Assembly (NCBI RefSeq): GCF_000003195.3 | Contig: NC_012870.2 | Location: 53,588,049-53,652,048, forward strand | Source of the DNA: Sorghum bicolor | Taxonomy: Eukaryota; Streptophyta; Magnoliopsida; Poales; Poaceae | Direction: 5' to 3' | DNA: 64,000 bases | In this document: piece after piece, positions 10,256 to 22,430 of the stretch | Layout of the letters: every line of letters begins with the position of its first letter | Numbering within the stretch: position 1 is the stretch's first letter | Notes under the pieces: generated by a model | Databases searched by the model: none | Told to the model about the DNA's origin: nothing | What the model saw: only the letters and a program-made list of their open reading frames with translations | Made by a program: the position numbers and the translations under genes

Positions 10256-13200
10256 TGTCACACCCAATTTTAAAGAAGAAATTGAATGCATAAATTTATG
10301 TGCGCTCAGAGATCAATCACACACATAAGCCACAAATTAAATACCATCATCGCAGTGTTTACAACAAACGTAGTTGTTACATCACAAAGTCTGGTACAAC
10401 AGCGGAAATATAAATAAGATAATATAAGATAACTATCTCATGGCCCTCACACAGGGAAGGTCGACTGGTGAAGCACAAGCCTAATAGTTCTCCGGGTAGT
10501 CCTCGTAGCTACCACCATCTGTTACTCATCCGGGATTTTTATCCAAAGAAAAGAAATATACAAGCGTGAGTACATCTCGTACTCCACAAGCATAGCATGA
10601 GGATTTATGAGGCTCAAACAGGCTAATCTAGGTTTATAGCGTCAGCATTTTAGTAGGTCAGCATTTTATCATTAATTATCATTAGGTTATGCTTAAGCTC
10701 CCAAGTATCTCATATGATCAGTTATCAGAACCATAGTAAGTCATTAAGTCACATTAAAGCATAATTATACATCATCATGTACCATATAGCCATCAGTAAC
10801 CAGTTATTCTGTGAGTTTTCCGGGCAGCTCGTGACCATGAGCACGGCTGTTATAACAGTTATACACTCTGCAGAGGTTGTGCACTTTCACCGTGAGTCGT
10901 GTTGCCCATATGCCCGGGGTCCGTCGACCCCCAAACACTACCAAGGTGAGCGGGCAGGGTACACTATGAAGCCTTCCATAGGCCTATTCTAACCAGTTAG
11001 GGCCGCGAGGTTTCCTCGGCAGGCAGATGTAGAAAACCTCCATTTTCTATGGCACATTTCCATCGCGGCTATACTCATAGAAACAGGGACAGCACTACAC
11101 CCAAAGTGGCAAGCCCCTCTTGCGCCCTTTCGGATAACCTCTAACGAGTTAGAAAAGATCCTATTACTGAGCTAAAGTCAGAGCCATGTGACTCTCCCGG
11201 TTGCACTATAAGTCCCAGCTTTTGCCGATAGATAAGTCCTTACGGAGGGTCTAGGACAATGTGACCAACGGTCATTTGTACCATAGCCCTATGTTTCATT
11301 TATCATAATCATGTTTAATCAATTAACCATGGTTCCATCACTGATTTCAGATCGTATATAATTAGAGTTAGAGCACTAGCACTTCTACCCATATGCAATA
11401 AAAACCCTCGGAAACAAGGTAATTGTCATCAACAGCTAGGATGTCCTTATAGTTTGCAATAGTATACACATACAGGGTGAAATGCTTAAAAATGAGTAGG
11501 ACAACAAGGTAGGCCCATGCTATACTTGCCTTGGTTCACGTACTCCTGCTGGTCTTGCTGGTCCTGATGGTCCCCAAATGAAAGGTCCTAATATAGCTAG
11601 AGGGGGGTGAATAGCCTATTTGAAAAATCTACAAGGCACTAGAGGAAAGAATTAATATAACAAAAGGCGTAAAGCAATTTTGCTCTAGCTCTACAAAGGT
11701 TGCAAGCAACCTATCCAATAATTCTAGTTGCTATGATCTCTAAGCACAAGCAATGGCTATGTCACTACTCTTTACAACTAGTTACAACTAGCTAAAACTA
11801 GGAACTACTAGTTACAACTAATTTGCAAGAAGGTAAAGAGATGAGAGATAATTATACCGGTGTGTAGAGGATGAGCCAATCACAATGTGTATCAATATAT
11901 TCACCGGAAGAATATCAATCACAATATGGACACCAATATTTTTCTCCCGAGGTTCACGTGCTTGCCGGCACGCTAGTCCTCGTTGTGTCGACCAACACTT
12001 GGTGGTTCGGCGGCTAATAGGTGTTTCGCAAACCTAGCCCAACAAATGGGCACCGCAAGAACCTACCCACAAGTGAGGTAGCTCAATGACACGAGCAATC
12101 TACTAGAGTGGCTTTTGGCACTCCGCCGGGGAATAAGCCCAAGAACCCCTCACAAATATCACCTTGATTGGGGGCGGACACAATCACCACATCCCTTCAC
12201 CAATTAACAAATCCACAACCGTCTAGGTGACGGCAATCACCAAGAGTAATAAGAAATCCACAATTGCAATCACCACCTAGTGCCACAAATACGAATCACA
12301 AATGCATGAACACTAGGGTTTTCTCAACTCCTCTCACCAAAGAGAACCAACCATGGGAATGGAGAGGAGAGGGAGGAGATCCTCTTGGAGCTCTCAAATT
12401 AATCTCTAAAGCTTGCTCTCTCACTTGAATGGAGCACAAATCCTTGGGGGTGAGAGAGGAGAGGAGAGCTCTTTTCTTAGGGTTCTTCCTTGGAAAAGAA
12501 AAGGGGAAAGGAGTGAGCTCTCTGTTCTGTTTTTTTTGGTGTTCGTGCAAGGAGGGGAGGAAAGGAAAGAGGGAGGCGCTGGGTAAAACCAGCCAGCCGG
12601 CCAGCACCCAACTCAGCAACGGTCACACACCACTTTCCTCTCTTCAGGCTGACACGCGGGCCCTCAAGCTGCCTCAGTCCAACGGCACCAAACAGAGAAA
12701 GCACGAGCTCAAACGCGAACGAACGATAGAGCAGCAGAATTCATTTCCAACTACCCTGTGGGCCCGCGCTCAAGACAACCAATGGCGTGGTGAAAACATG
12801 CAAAGGCAGCAGCGACTTCCATGTTTCAGCAGCAAAGAAAGGTGTGGCCGCTCCTGCAGTTCCTCTCTCCATGCATGTAGCTGTGGGCGCCACGAGCTGG
12901 CTCTCTCTCGCTCAAAGTCAAATGCATGCATGCCAGAGCAACGCAAAAAGCCACGACAAGCAAGGACCTGACAACAGCACATGCATGCACTCGCCCAAAA
13001 TAGCTGCGCGCACACAGCTACAGCTCCCCAGAGCACACACGACTCAGTAATTTCGGGATTGGCATAAAGAATTTCTCGCTCACAAGCGAGAATTACTGAG
13101 ATGGGTCTTCTGTCTAGGAAATAAAGGGATGATCAATTTGAGCACCTCTTCAAGTAGTTAACTTCACCAAAATATTCCAAAATAAATTGGACATTTAAAT

Positions 13201-15332
13201 TAGCTTTTTACAAATATTTTTATAGGCTTTATCATACATCTCACCACGTCACTAAGCGCTAAGTATATGCAAATGAGATTTATACTTAGTGGCACTAGAT
13301 AACCATTGCAATTAAAGATTTCCTCTCTTTATAGTACGGTTATCTATCCTAAATCCACTCACACGCACTAGGTGTCTTGAGTGGCAAAATAGAATGGCCC
13401 TATTAAAAATACCTTTGCCTTGAGCCCATTTTATATTTCTCTTTCTTCTTTTCCAAGTTAGAGCACTTGATAATTACTTTTGGTCACCTCCATCAATATG
13501 ATCATCATCTAGCTCCATCACTTGGTGTGTACCAACCTATCTTTGTATTTCACTTATAACAAAAGTTAGTACACATAGGTTTTATCAATTATCGAAAACC
13601 AAACTAGGGCTTTCACCAAAGAGCTCCGGACTCCCGAAATACTCCTCACCGTCTGGGCTCGATCGACACATCACAATCATCACGCATACCAAAACAGACA
13701 TGCAAGAGAACAATTCCTAAAGTTAGAACAGTACACCAACAGTAAATAAATTAAATAAAAAGTTTTCCAAAATTATCTACGTGCTGCTACGATCACGTCA
13801 ACACGAAATTCACGAAAAACGGACTTACGACGCGAAAGTTACGATTTTAACGGGATTTCAACAGCAATCTATGGACTTGTAATTAACTAGGAAATCTAAT
13901 AGTGGTAAACCTGAACAACAGTGGTACCAACGCGAAGCTTATGAAATTACGAAACTAACGCAACTTGAACGGATCGATTCGGAGTTCAAACGACGATTTT
14001 ATAGCTAAAACAATGCGGTGGCAATTCTGTAAATAAAGCAGAGTTTAAACAAATTTAAATAAATAAATTAAATCCTGGAAAATCCCTCCGGCCGAGGACT
14101 GCGCGCGCGAAAATGAGATTCCTGGGGGCTCTTCAACAAAATATCACATGAAGGGGTATCAAGTGATTCTGGCCGTTGCATCAAGTTTGAACGCACTATA
14201 TTAAAAGAAAAGAGAAAAAAGAGAGAGAGAGGGACAGGGATGGCGCAGAGGCTAGAGACGGGGAAGAACACGGTGGCCACCATGGCCGGCCGCCTGAAGC
14301 TCGCCGGAGTCGAGCGGATGAGGTGCTACGGTGCACGGTTTTCGATTCCGAAAGAACAGGGAGAGAGAGGAGAGCGATGCGAGTCCGTTCTAAACCATAA
14401 ACGCGGTCGAGGAGGCAGTTTCCGAGAAGGTTCACGGTGGCGCCATGAACGTCCCGTTGGAGCTCACGGAACTGAGACTTCGGGCCACGATTGACCAAAC
14501 CGAGCGCACAGGGAGGAAGAGGGAGGCAAGGCAAACTCGCTAGAACACTTGGCGCGGCTGTGGAAGGTCCTGCGCGACACGCGCCATGGCCGGCGGCCAT
14601 GGAGCTCGCCGGAGCTCCGCGGACAGCATGGAGGAGTGTGCCGTTTCGCGAGAAAAATAGACGGGGAGGAAGCGGGAGAGGAGGGGAGCTCACCAGCACG
14701 AAGAATGGAGGCGGAGAAGGCTCGAATCGGCGGGACGACGCGCGACGGTTGCGGTGGTCACCAACTGCGGTTTTTCTTACCGTCCAGGCGCTCGGTTGCG
14801 GCTGCGAGTGCGAGAATGAGGAGGGGGAGAGAGGAGCGGGGTCGGCAACAACTCTAAATCGCGAGAGAGTGGGCGTGGGTGCGGCATCGTGGGAGCGGGC
14901 GCCGGTTCCAGCTTCCTATGCGCGAGAACAGGAGGGAACGGTTGGGGGAGGAGGATAGAGCTAACAAGTGGGCCCTACTCGTCAGTGGAAGAGAGAGAGG
15001 GAGTTAGGGTGCTGGCGGGCTGTTGGAATTGGGCCAAGCAGGCCGAAAATGAGGGGGAAGGGAGAGAGATGGATTTCCCCTTTTTTTATTTTTTTCCAAC
15101 TTGTTTTCAAAAGCATTTACAATTTTGAATTTTGAACAAAATTTTCTTTTGCATAAATTCACACATCACAAAAATTAAGTGCTGCAACATGAATGCATCA
15201 ACGTGTTTCTAATTTCCTATTAAATTTTAATTTCCAAAAGTTTATTTATTTTCCTATATTTTTATGCTCACAAAATTATTTAATAATGTCAAATTCATCT
15301 ATTTTTAAAAGAGCCAAATTTTGGGTGTTACA
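10256..15332 (-). repeat. 3' LTR of the chromovirus (interrupted)
   Basis: Homologous to 23545-26511 over its whole length. Without the solo LTR inserted at 11579-13615 and its duplicated CCAAA it is about 3035 bp. The block at 14230-15050 is GC-rich, probably the R/U5 part. The many frames seen there on both strands are present in both LTRs and show no recognisable domain. Confidence 0.92.
11579..13615 (-). mobile_element. Solo LTR in the chromovirus LTR
   Basis: 2037 bp starting TGAAAGGTCC and ending AGGGCTTTCA, with an exact CCAAA duplication (11574-11578 and 13616-13620). The chromovirus sister LTR reads straight through at this point, which proves the insertion. Read in reverse it begins TGAAAGCCCTAGTTTGG and ends with a CCCCCCTCTAG...GGACCTTTCA block, making it a distant relative of the solo LTRs at 19656 and 33162. 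It shares the block gtgtcgaccaacacttggtg. The internal part was lost by LTR-LTR recombination. Confidence 0.9.
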
Positions 15333-15347
15333 ATTCTACCCCCTTAA
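15333..15347 (-). promoter_or_regulatory. Polypurine tract of the chromovirus
   Basis: On the minus strand TTAAGGGGGTAGAAT ends directly at the TGTAACACCC start of the 3' LTR. It is the plus-strand primer site for reverse transcription. Confidence 0.88.
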
Positions 15348-15361
15348 AAATAATCTCGTCC

Positions 15362-15822
15362 TCGAGATTGTGTGGTGCTTACTCAAACAATTGTGGATAC
15401 GACTTTCTCAAATCCTCTTCTCTTTCCCAGGTGGCTTCATCTTCGGTATAACGGTTCCACTATACTTTACACATCTTTATGGTTCTGCTTCTTGTAACTT
15501 TGTCTGCAGTTTCCAAGATCTTTATCGGGTACTCTTCATATGTGAGATCTTCTTTAACGGTCAACTCTTCTATAGGAATCTGCTCTTTGGGTACCCGCAA
15601 ACACTTCTTCAACTCAGAAACATGGAATACATCATGTACACCTGACAAGCTCTCAAGAAGTTCTAACTGATAGGCTACTTCTCCACGTCTTGCAAGAATC
15701 CTGAAAGGTCCGACATATCTCGGTGCTAGCTTACCCTTCACATTGAATCTCTTCACACTCCTCATTGGAGATACCTTCAGATATACAAAATCACCCTCTT
15801 GAGTCGGTCTATTATTACCCAA
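15362..15822 (-). pseudogene. Chromovirus integrase C-terminus with chromodomain-like tail
   Basis: Contains the [10 protein letters not shown] and GPFRILAR segments of the integrase C-terminal domain and the VFHVSELKKC linker. After a TAG at 15460-15462 (expected CAG) the frame continues with the DEATWERE motif of a truncated chromodomain. In chromoviruses this tail guides insertion to particular chromatin. It is in a different frame from the integrase remnant upstream, because the catalytic core between them is deleted. Confidence 0.85.
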
Positions 15823-16550
15823 ATCGAGTCATACCCACGTTGAGTACGTGGCAACCCGGTAATAAAGTCCATACCGACTTCTTCCCATTTCCATTCGGGT
15901 ATCTGCATTGGTTGCAATAACCCTGCAGGTCGTTGGTGCTCAGCTTTCACCCTCTGACAGGTGTCACACAGAGCAACATACTCCGCTACATCACTTTTCA
16001 ATCCATACCACCAATATCTCTCCTTTAGGTCCAAATACATCTTGGTACTCCCAGGGTGTATTGAATAAGTAGAGTCATGCGCCTCACGCAGAATTGTGTC
16101 TCGGATAGCCTTCACTTTAGGCACACATATCCTTTTCCCAAACCATAGGGTACCATTCTCATCTATCCTGAAGCCTGGTGCCTTTCCAAGCACTACATTA
16201 TCTGCTATCTCTTTTAATTTCTCATCCTCCAACTGACTCTTACGTATCTCTTGTTCCAATGTTGGCTCTATCTCTAGACCCATGGTATGATTCACAAAGC
16301 CTATGTTGAGGTGTTCTATTTTGGCTCGCAACTTAGCTGGAATAAATGTCAGCTGAAGTCTGTTGACATAGCTTTTCCTACTAAGTGCATCTGCAACTAC
16401 ATTTGCTTTCCCAGGGTGATAATGCACTTCCAGGTCGTAATCCTTGATCAGCTCTAACCAACAACGTTGCCTCAGATTCAGGTCTGACTGGGTGAAGATA
16501 TACTTTAGGCTCTTATGGTATGTGTAAATATCACACTTATGACCAATCAA
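15823..16550 (-). pseudogene. Chromovirus RNase H end and integrase N-terminus
   Basis: Starts with the end of RNase H ([10 protein letters not shown], then the [14 protein letters not shown] and [16 protein letters not shown] signatures). The integrase zinc-binding HHCC domain follows (H-x..[14 protein letters not shown]). The catalytic core begins with MDFITGLP, holding the first Asp, but breaks at the DRL motif. Roughly 200 residues with the second Asp and the Glu are missing, so integration activity is impossible. Confidence 0.9.
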
Positions 16551-18134
16551 GTAATGCCTCTAGATTTTTAAGGCATGGACCACTGCGGCTAGCTCCAGAT
16601 CATGAGTAGGGTAATTCAACTCATGTTTCCTCAACTGCCTAGATGCATAGGCCACTACTCTTCCTTCTTGCATGAGCACACAACCTAAACCTAAGCGAGA
16701 AGCATCACAATAGATGGAGAAGCTCTTGCTTAAGTCAGGTAAGGTCAACACTGGAGCTGTGGTCAACCTCTTCTTTAACTCCTCAAATTTAGCCTGACAT
16801 TTGTCTGACCAAACAAACTTAGCACTCTTCTCTAATAAGGCCGTCATGGGCTTAGCAAGTTTAGAGAATCCTTCAATGAATCTCCTATAATATCCGGCCA
16901 ATCCCAGAAAGCTACGGATTTCACTCACATTGGTCGGGGGTTTCCAATTCAACACATCTTGCACCTTGCTGGGGTCCACGGCTATCCCTCCATTAGATAC
17001 CACATGTCCCAGAAAGGAGACCTCCTTTAGCCAAAACTCACACTTGCTTCTTTTGGCATATATCTTATGTTCTCTAAGCTTTTGTAAGACTAGCCTCAGA
17101 TGCTCCGCATGTTCCTCTTTAGTTTTGGAAAAGATGAGTATGTCATCTATGAACACCACTAAAAACTTATCCAAGAACTCCATGAACACCTTGTTCATGA
17201 GGTACATGAAACATGCGGGTGCATTGGTTAGCCCAAAAGACATAACTGTGTACTCATACAGGCCATACCTAGTAGTAAAGGCTGTCTTAGGTACATCCGG
17301 TGCACGGATTTTCAGTTGCTGATAACCGGATCGAAGGTCTATTTTTGAGAACACACAAGCACCTTTTAACTGATCAAACACGTCATCAATTCTGGGCAAA
17401 GGGTACTTGTTTTTGATGGTTACTTCATATAGTGACTGGTAATCCACACACATTCTCCTGGTACCATCTTTCTTATCGACAAAGATAACGGGTGCTCCCC
17501 AAGGTGATGAACTAGGACGAATAAAACCCTTCTCTAACAACTCCTTAATTTGTTTATTAAGTTCCTCTAGTTCATTCACTCCCATTCTATAAGGTCTTTT
17601 AGCTATAGGTGCAGTTCTAGGTAAAAGTTCAATAAGGAATTCGATGTCTCGGTCAGGTGGCATACCTGGCAATTCATCAGGGAACACATCAGGGAAGTCA
17701 TCCACCACTTGGTTCTCCTCATTGATCTCATCAGTCAACTGGTTCACGGTAGCAGTTGGAGGTGCATGCACTGCCACTTCTACACAAATTCTATCCCCTT
17801 TAGGTGATGTTACTACCACAGACTTCTCTTGGCATTGAATCACTGCCCGATGTTGCTTCATCCAATCCATCCCAAGGATAAGGTCAATACTAGAAGTTCT
17901 TAGCACAATGGGGTTTACTTTGAACTCTACCCCCCTTAGAGAAACACTAGTGGAGGGACTCCAATAGCTAGCTGGCATAGTACCCCCCGGTGAATTCACT
18001 AGCATTGAGTTTTTCATGGCACATAAAGCTATGCTATGTACTCTAACAAAAGCTTGCGTGATGAAAGAATGCGAAGCTCTGAAATCAAAAAGTACAGTAG
18101 CAGGGATGGAGTTGATACTGAACGTACCCAGCAT
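16551..18134 (-). pseudogene. Chromovirus protease, reverse transcriptase and RNase H
   Basis: The protease site is at residues 16-24 (numbered from the first Met of the open frame), where the expected D-S-G-A reads D-F-R-A; the changes would inactivate it. RT runs from about residue 165 to 400, with the [10 protein letters not shown] motif (Asp 266) and the FIDD catalytic box (328-331) preserved. RNase H starts near residue 470 (YCDAS). The frame ends at a TAG (16551-16553) where a conserved Trp (TGG) is expected, and homology continues in frame downstream. Upstream a TAG near 18150 separates it from gag. Confidence 0.93.
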
Positions 18135-18149
18135 GACCTCGGGTGCCTC

Positions 18150-18383
18150 CTAAGCTGATTCAGTAGACACATGGTTCACCCTTCTAGTGTGTGGTGGTCG
18201 AGCACTGGGCCTCTGATTATTATTCTGATTCTGTGGAGCTGAGGGGTTCTGCTTCTTCGGGCACTGATGGGCATAGTGACCCACTTCACCACAACGGTAG
18301 CAAGCATTGGGGTTGTTTGCCACTGCTGTCTTCACCGGAGCATTGTTGGGCACACCTGGACGTGGTGCCTGGGGGTTAGCTTG
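18150..18383 (-). pseudogene. Chromovirus Gag zinc-knuckle segment
   Basis: In-frame continuation of gag after a TAG (expected CAG) at 18384-18386. It carries one CCHC knuckle (CYRCGEVGHYAHQC) used for RNA packaging, inside a Pro/Asn/Gln-rich linker. It ends at another in-frame TAG. Confidence 0.88.
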
Positions 18384-19334
18384 CTACTGAGGGCGTTGAT
18401 TACCAAACTGCTGCTGGTACTGGGGACGCTGCTGGTTCTGGTTTTGGTTGCGCGGAGGGTGCTGGCCCTGATTCCACTGACTAGGGGGCCTCTGGTTCCT
18501 CGGAGGAAAGCCCTGCTGAGGAAACACGCGCGGACGAGTGTTGCTGCTAGATGCCTGCCCCTGAATCTTCTTCTTGTTAGCATCCATCTCTTTGCGCTTA
18601 TTGTCAATCACAATAGCACAGTTCACAAGTTCCTGGAAGCTGGGGTAAACATTGGACATCAACTGCAGTTGCAGGCCATCATACAGTCCTTTCAGGAAAC
18701 GACATTGCTTGTCAGAATCCTTAGCTACTTCATCCAGAGCGTAACGTGACAATTGAGCGAACTTGTCACGGTACTCAGCGACAGTCATGGAGCCTTGCTT
18801 GAGAGCACGGAACTCCTCTTGTTTGAGCTCGATGAGCCCCTCTGGAATGTGGTAAGACCGGAAACTCTCGGTGAATTCCCTCCAAGTGACAGGCGATGCG
18901 TTGTTTGGGCGTCCATATTGGTAGGACTCCCACCACTCCTGTGCAGCCCCTTGCAGTTGTCCGGAGGCATACAACACCTTCTCCATCTCATTGCACTGAG
19001 CAATGTTCAGCTGCTTCTCCATAGCTCTTAACCAATCATCAGCTTCTAAAGGGTCACTAGCATGTGTAAAAATAGGAGGACGTCCCTTCATGAACTGTCC
19101 CCTCTTATCGTGAACCTGTCCCCTCTTATCGTGAACCTGGACTGGTGGTGGTACGACGGCGGGCTGGTGATCCAAGCGATCCATCATAGTTTGCATCAAT
19201 TGAGCTTGCATCAACATGAGCTGCTCCACTGTCACAGGCTGTGGTGGTGGCGGTGGATCCACCGGTGCGCCACGGCCACGTCCACGGCCACGGCCTCAAC
19301 CTCGACCATGGCCTCTTCCTCCTTCATCAGCCAT
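18384..19334 (-). pseudogene. Chromovirus Gag
   Basis: Retrotransposon Gag capsid domain (PF03732 type), recognised from PPIFTHASDPLEADDWL, the WESY and FRSYHIP region and LKQGSMTVAEY. The natural start is probably the ATG at 19332-19334, giving an Arg-Gly repeat N-terminus (GRGRGRGRG) like an RNA-binding tail. One codon in this repeat is now TGA, as expected from CGA. A 21-bp stretch around 19097-19138 (ccccTCTTATCGTGAACctg) is duplicated in tandem, inserting a repeated VHDKRGQ. Confidence 0.9.
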
Positions 19335-20509
19335 CTGTTTCCAACAAAGTAATAAGCTTTTAGAGGACTTTCCATAATTATAAACTGATTATAATATCAA
19401 GTAAGCTTTGCTGAAATTTTTCTGGACAAGATGCAAAATCAGCAGTGCAGTATTTAACTCATAACTAGAGTTTCTGAGATCCAACAGAGGCATGCCATAC
19501 ATGTTTGGAAAGCTTATGAAATTTGTTACAACTTTTGTTCAGACCACTTTTACAGATTCGGACATTATCTTGATCAAAAGCAGGGGTAAAGCGAATCTTT
19601 TCTGTGTTCTAGTCTGCGCAATAGTCCCAGATTGTAACAAGGATATCTCCCAGACTGAAAGGTCCTTGTTTGGTTTTGGTAATTGAGTGACAACTTAGGT
19701 GGACTAATAGTGTTTGTGTGAGATACACAGGAGATTAGTCCACAGGTGATTATATGATGATGGAGGAGCTCATTGCACATGAGACATGACATGGAGTCAT
19801 GTGACCAAGGTGGAGAAGATCAAGATGAGGCTTGGCTTGATGGACCGGTTGCAAGAGTGAAGGGCAAGTCGGAGGCTTTGAAGCGAGGGACCGCATGTGA
19901 CGGTGAAGCTTGAGCAAGACTTGGCGCCGATGGACCGAGGCAATGGTGAAGAGCAAGTGAGGTCAAGATCGATGAACCAATACGGTCACGTGATGATATG
20001 AAGTGGATCATATCATTTGGTGATTGGTTGGTGCATGTGTTGCATCAACATTGGAGGAGATGGAATGGAAAGCGCAAGGCAAAGGTATAACCTAGGGCTT
20101 TTCCATTTCACCGGTCATAGGTGTGTAGAGAAGTATATGACCGGATTTAGGATAGATGGCCGTACTATCAAGAGGGGCAAACTTGTTTGCATATCGGTCA
20201 TCTAGTGCCACTTGAGCGATCTAACTTTGCATACGTGTTAGGATCGAGTGGCGTGGCAAGTTTGAGAGGCTAACTCCTTTGGGAAAATGTTTGTGAAAAT
20301 GCTAACACACATGCACATGGTGGTGTACACTTGGTGGTGTTGGCACATTTGCAAAGGAGGTGGAGTTCCTAGGGTTCAGAGGGGTGTGGGTTCCTCTCTC
20401 CCTCCCGCCGAGCTTGCGAGGCGGGATTCGGTGCTTCTGAGAAAAATAAGTGTATATTTTCTATTGCGCCGGTGGGAATTTTGGAGAAGTCGCGGGAGTG
20501 TTTCTCAAT

Positions 20510-20930
20510 AGGAAACACTCACCGGACGCTCTGTGCGGAGGCACCGGACGCTGGCCTTTAGCGTCCGGTGTGCTGTCGGGTACAGAAGAGTGCACCGGAC
20601 GCACCGGAGTGAGTCCGGTGCTCAGCGTCCCGTGTGAGGGGTTTTTGCAACCCTCTCTGCGCACGAGTCCGGTGAGCACCGGACCGTCCGGTGCCTAGCG
20701 TCCGGTGAGGTCGCGAGTTTGACAAACTCTCTGCGCACGAGTCCGGTGAGCATCGGACCGTCCGGTGCCCATCGTCCGGTGGTGCTGTGCAGGCGCACGT
20801 GCGAAGTAGCCGTTGGCGGCAACGGTCGACTTCAAACGGCTAGTGACACGTGGCGGTCAGCTGAGCACCGGACGCTGGGTGTTGAGCGTCCGGTGGCTCC
20901 TTGAGAGCGTCCGGTGCTCACGTGTTTTGC
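20510..20930. repeat. CCGGAC/GTCCGG motif array in LTR U3
   Basis: A dense series of caccggac(gc) and gcgtccggtg motifs in both orientations, just upstream of the LTR TATA box. The same array is in every LTR of this family in the window. Confidence 0.88.
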
Positions 20931-20967
20931 CCAGTGAAGGGGCAACGGCTAGTTTAGCCCTTGGGGC

Positions 20968-20976
20968 TATAAATAG
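20968..20976 (+). promoter_or_regulatory. LTR TATA box
   Basis: TATAAATAG, conserved in the sister LTRs at 34974-34982 (minus), 42572-42580 (minus) and 44384-44392. The likely RNA polymerase II core promoter, with transcription starting some 30 bp downstream. Confidence 0.75.
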
Positions 20977-22430
20977 AAGTGGTGGCCGGCCTTGGCTGGT
21001 GCTGAGCACCCTTGGGACTTAGTGTCCATGCTTGGGGAGTGCTAGTGAAGCCTCTAACTCACATATACTTGATAGTGATCATCCGATTGTGTGAGTGAGC
21101 GATTCTAGTGCGTTGCATTGAGAGATTGCATCGAGTGGCACTAGGTCTTCGTGTTGCAAGCCGGTGGTGCTTGTTACTCTTGGAGGTTGCCACCTCCTAG
21201 ACGGCTTGGTGGCTTGTGACTCCGTCGAAGCACGCAAGGAGATTGTGCGGTGCTCCGGAGAAGAGATTGTGAGGGGTACGGTGCTCACCCCGCGGGGATC
21301 GCGAAGAGCAACTCTAGTTGAGCGAGACGTGAAGAGCGACAAGTGGTCCGGCCGGGTCAAGTGCTAGAGCTTGTGGTAAGCACTCCACGTGGGAGAGTGT
21401 GACTTGCGGGTCACCACTAGCAAGAGGACCGGCGGCAACCTTGGAGCTTGTCTCAACGGGGACGTAGCTTGGTGGCAACCAAGTGAACCTCGGGAGAAAA
21501 TCATCGTGTCAACATTGTTCTTCCCGTTGGTTTGCAAGTCCCTAACACAAGCTCATTCTTACGTTCATATACTTGTGCTTGTATAGTTGCTCTTGTAATT
21601 AGTTAGCTTGTGTAGCTTGCTAGTTGCCTTCTTGCTTGTGTAGCTAGAAGTAGTTCCCTTGCGTGACTAATTTGGTTTGTGTAACCTTGTTAGTCACATT
21701 GCTTAGTTTGTGTAGCTAAGTAAGTTGCGCTCTCTAATTTGGCATTAGTTGCCTTGTTATTGAGCTTGCTAGTGAGCTTAGGCTTTGTGCGCTTGCCTCA
21801 CTAGTTTGTGTAGGAGCTCCCTCGGTTTGCAAAGTACTAGTTGCATAGGTTTGTGTGACCTTGCTCCTAGAATTGGTTAGGTGAGCTCTTGCTAAGGTAG
21901 CACCTTGCTTGTTTAGGATCTTTTCAAGGTGCTAGAGAACTTAGATAGAGGGGTGTAGTCTTGGCTAGACCAATAGTTTTAATTCCGCATTTATTTCGGT
22001 TAGCCGGCGTGTTAAAGTTTTAGAAAGGACTATTCACCCCCCCTCTAGTCCGCCATCTCGACCCTTCACAGACCCGAGCAGGTTTTGAGGGTTCCAGTTG
22101 CAAATGAGAGATACCGCAGTCTAGTTTCCTCCACAAAAATTTCAGAATTTTTAGACGTACCACTTCAGAGATAAAAGTTAAACATCACAGGCTGCTTCAG
22201 AAAAACAGCACAGCAACAGCAGAATATACCAACCCAACTAAGCATTCGATAATGAAACTTAAGATAACAAAAGTTTGTAGATAAATCCACAACCTTCCAG
22301 CAGTCATTACAAAGATTCAAATCATGCAAAGACATAAGCAAATTCAACGGACACATCAATTGTTCACAAACACTCCAAACTCAACTGACACAACGGGACT
22401 ACGAAATAAAACAACTATGGCATCCTAGGC

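Larger units (their letters stand above)
19656..22068 (+). mobile_element. Solo LTR in the chromovirus
   Basis: 2413 bp starting TGAAAGGTCC and ending GACCCTTCA, flanked by an exact CAGAC duplication (19651-19655 and 22069-22073). It lies between the extra ORF and gag of the chromovirus. It is homologous along its length to the LTRs at 33898-36252, 41492-43817 and the split solo LTR at 33162/45485. It has a TATA box (20968-20976) and a CCGGAC repeat array upstream of it. The lack of internal sequence between clean TSDs indicates LTR-LTR recombination. Confidence 0.95.

Noticed and set aside
14196..15128. Overlapping Arg/Gly/Pro-rich frames near the end of the chromovirus LTR, repeated at 25479-26166
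   Set aside because: The same frames occur in the partner LTR. GC-rich LTR sequence gives long frames on both strands with shifted, indel-bearing copies.
20017..20205. A 62-codon frame that recurs almost unchanged near 33520, 35703 and 43268
   Set aside because: The four sites are homologous positions of LTRs of one family, so similarity reflects copy history and not selection on a protein.
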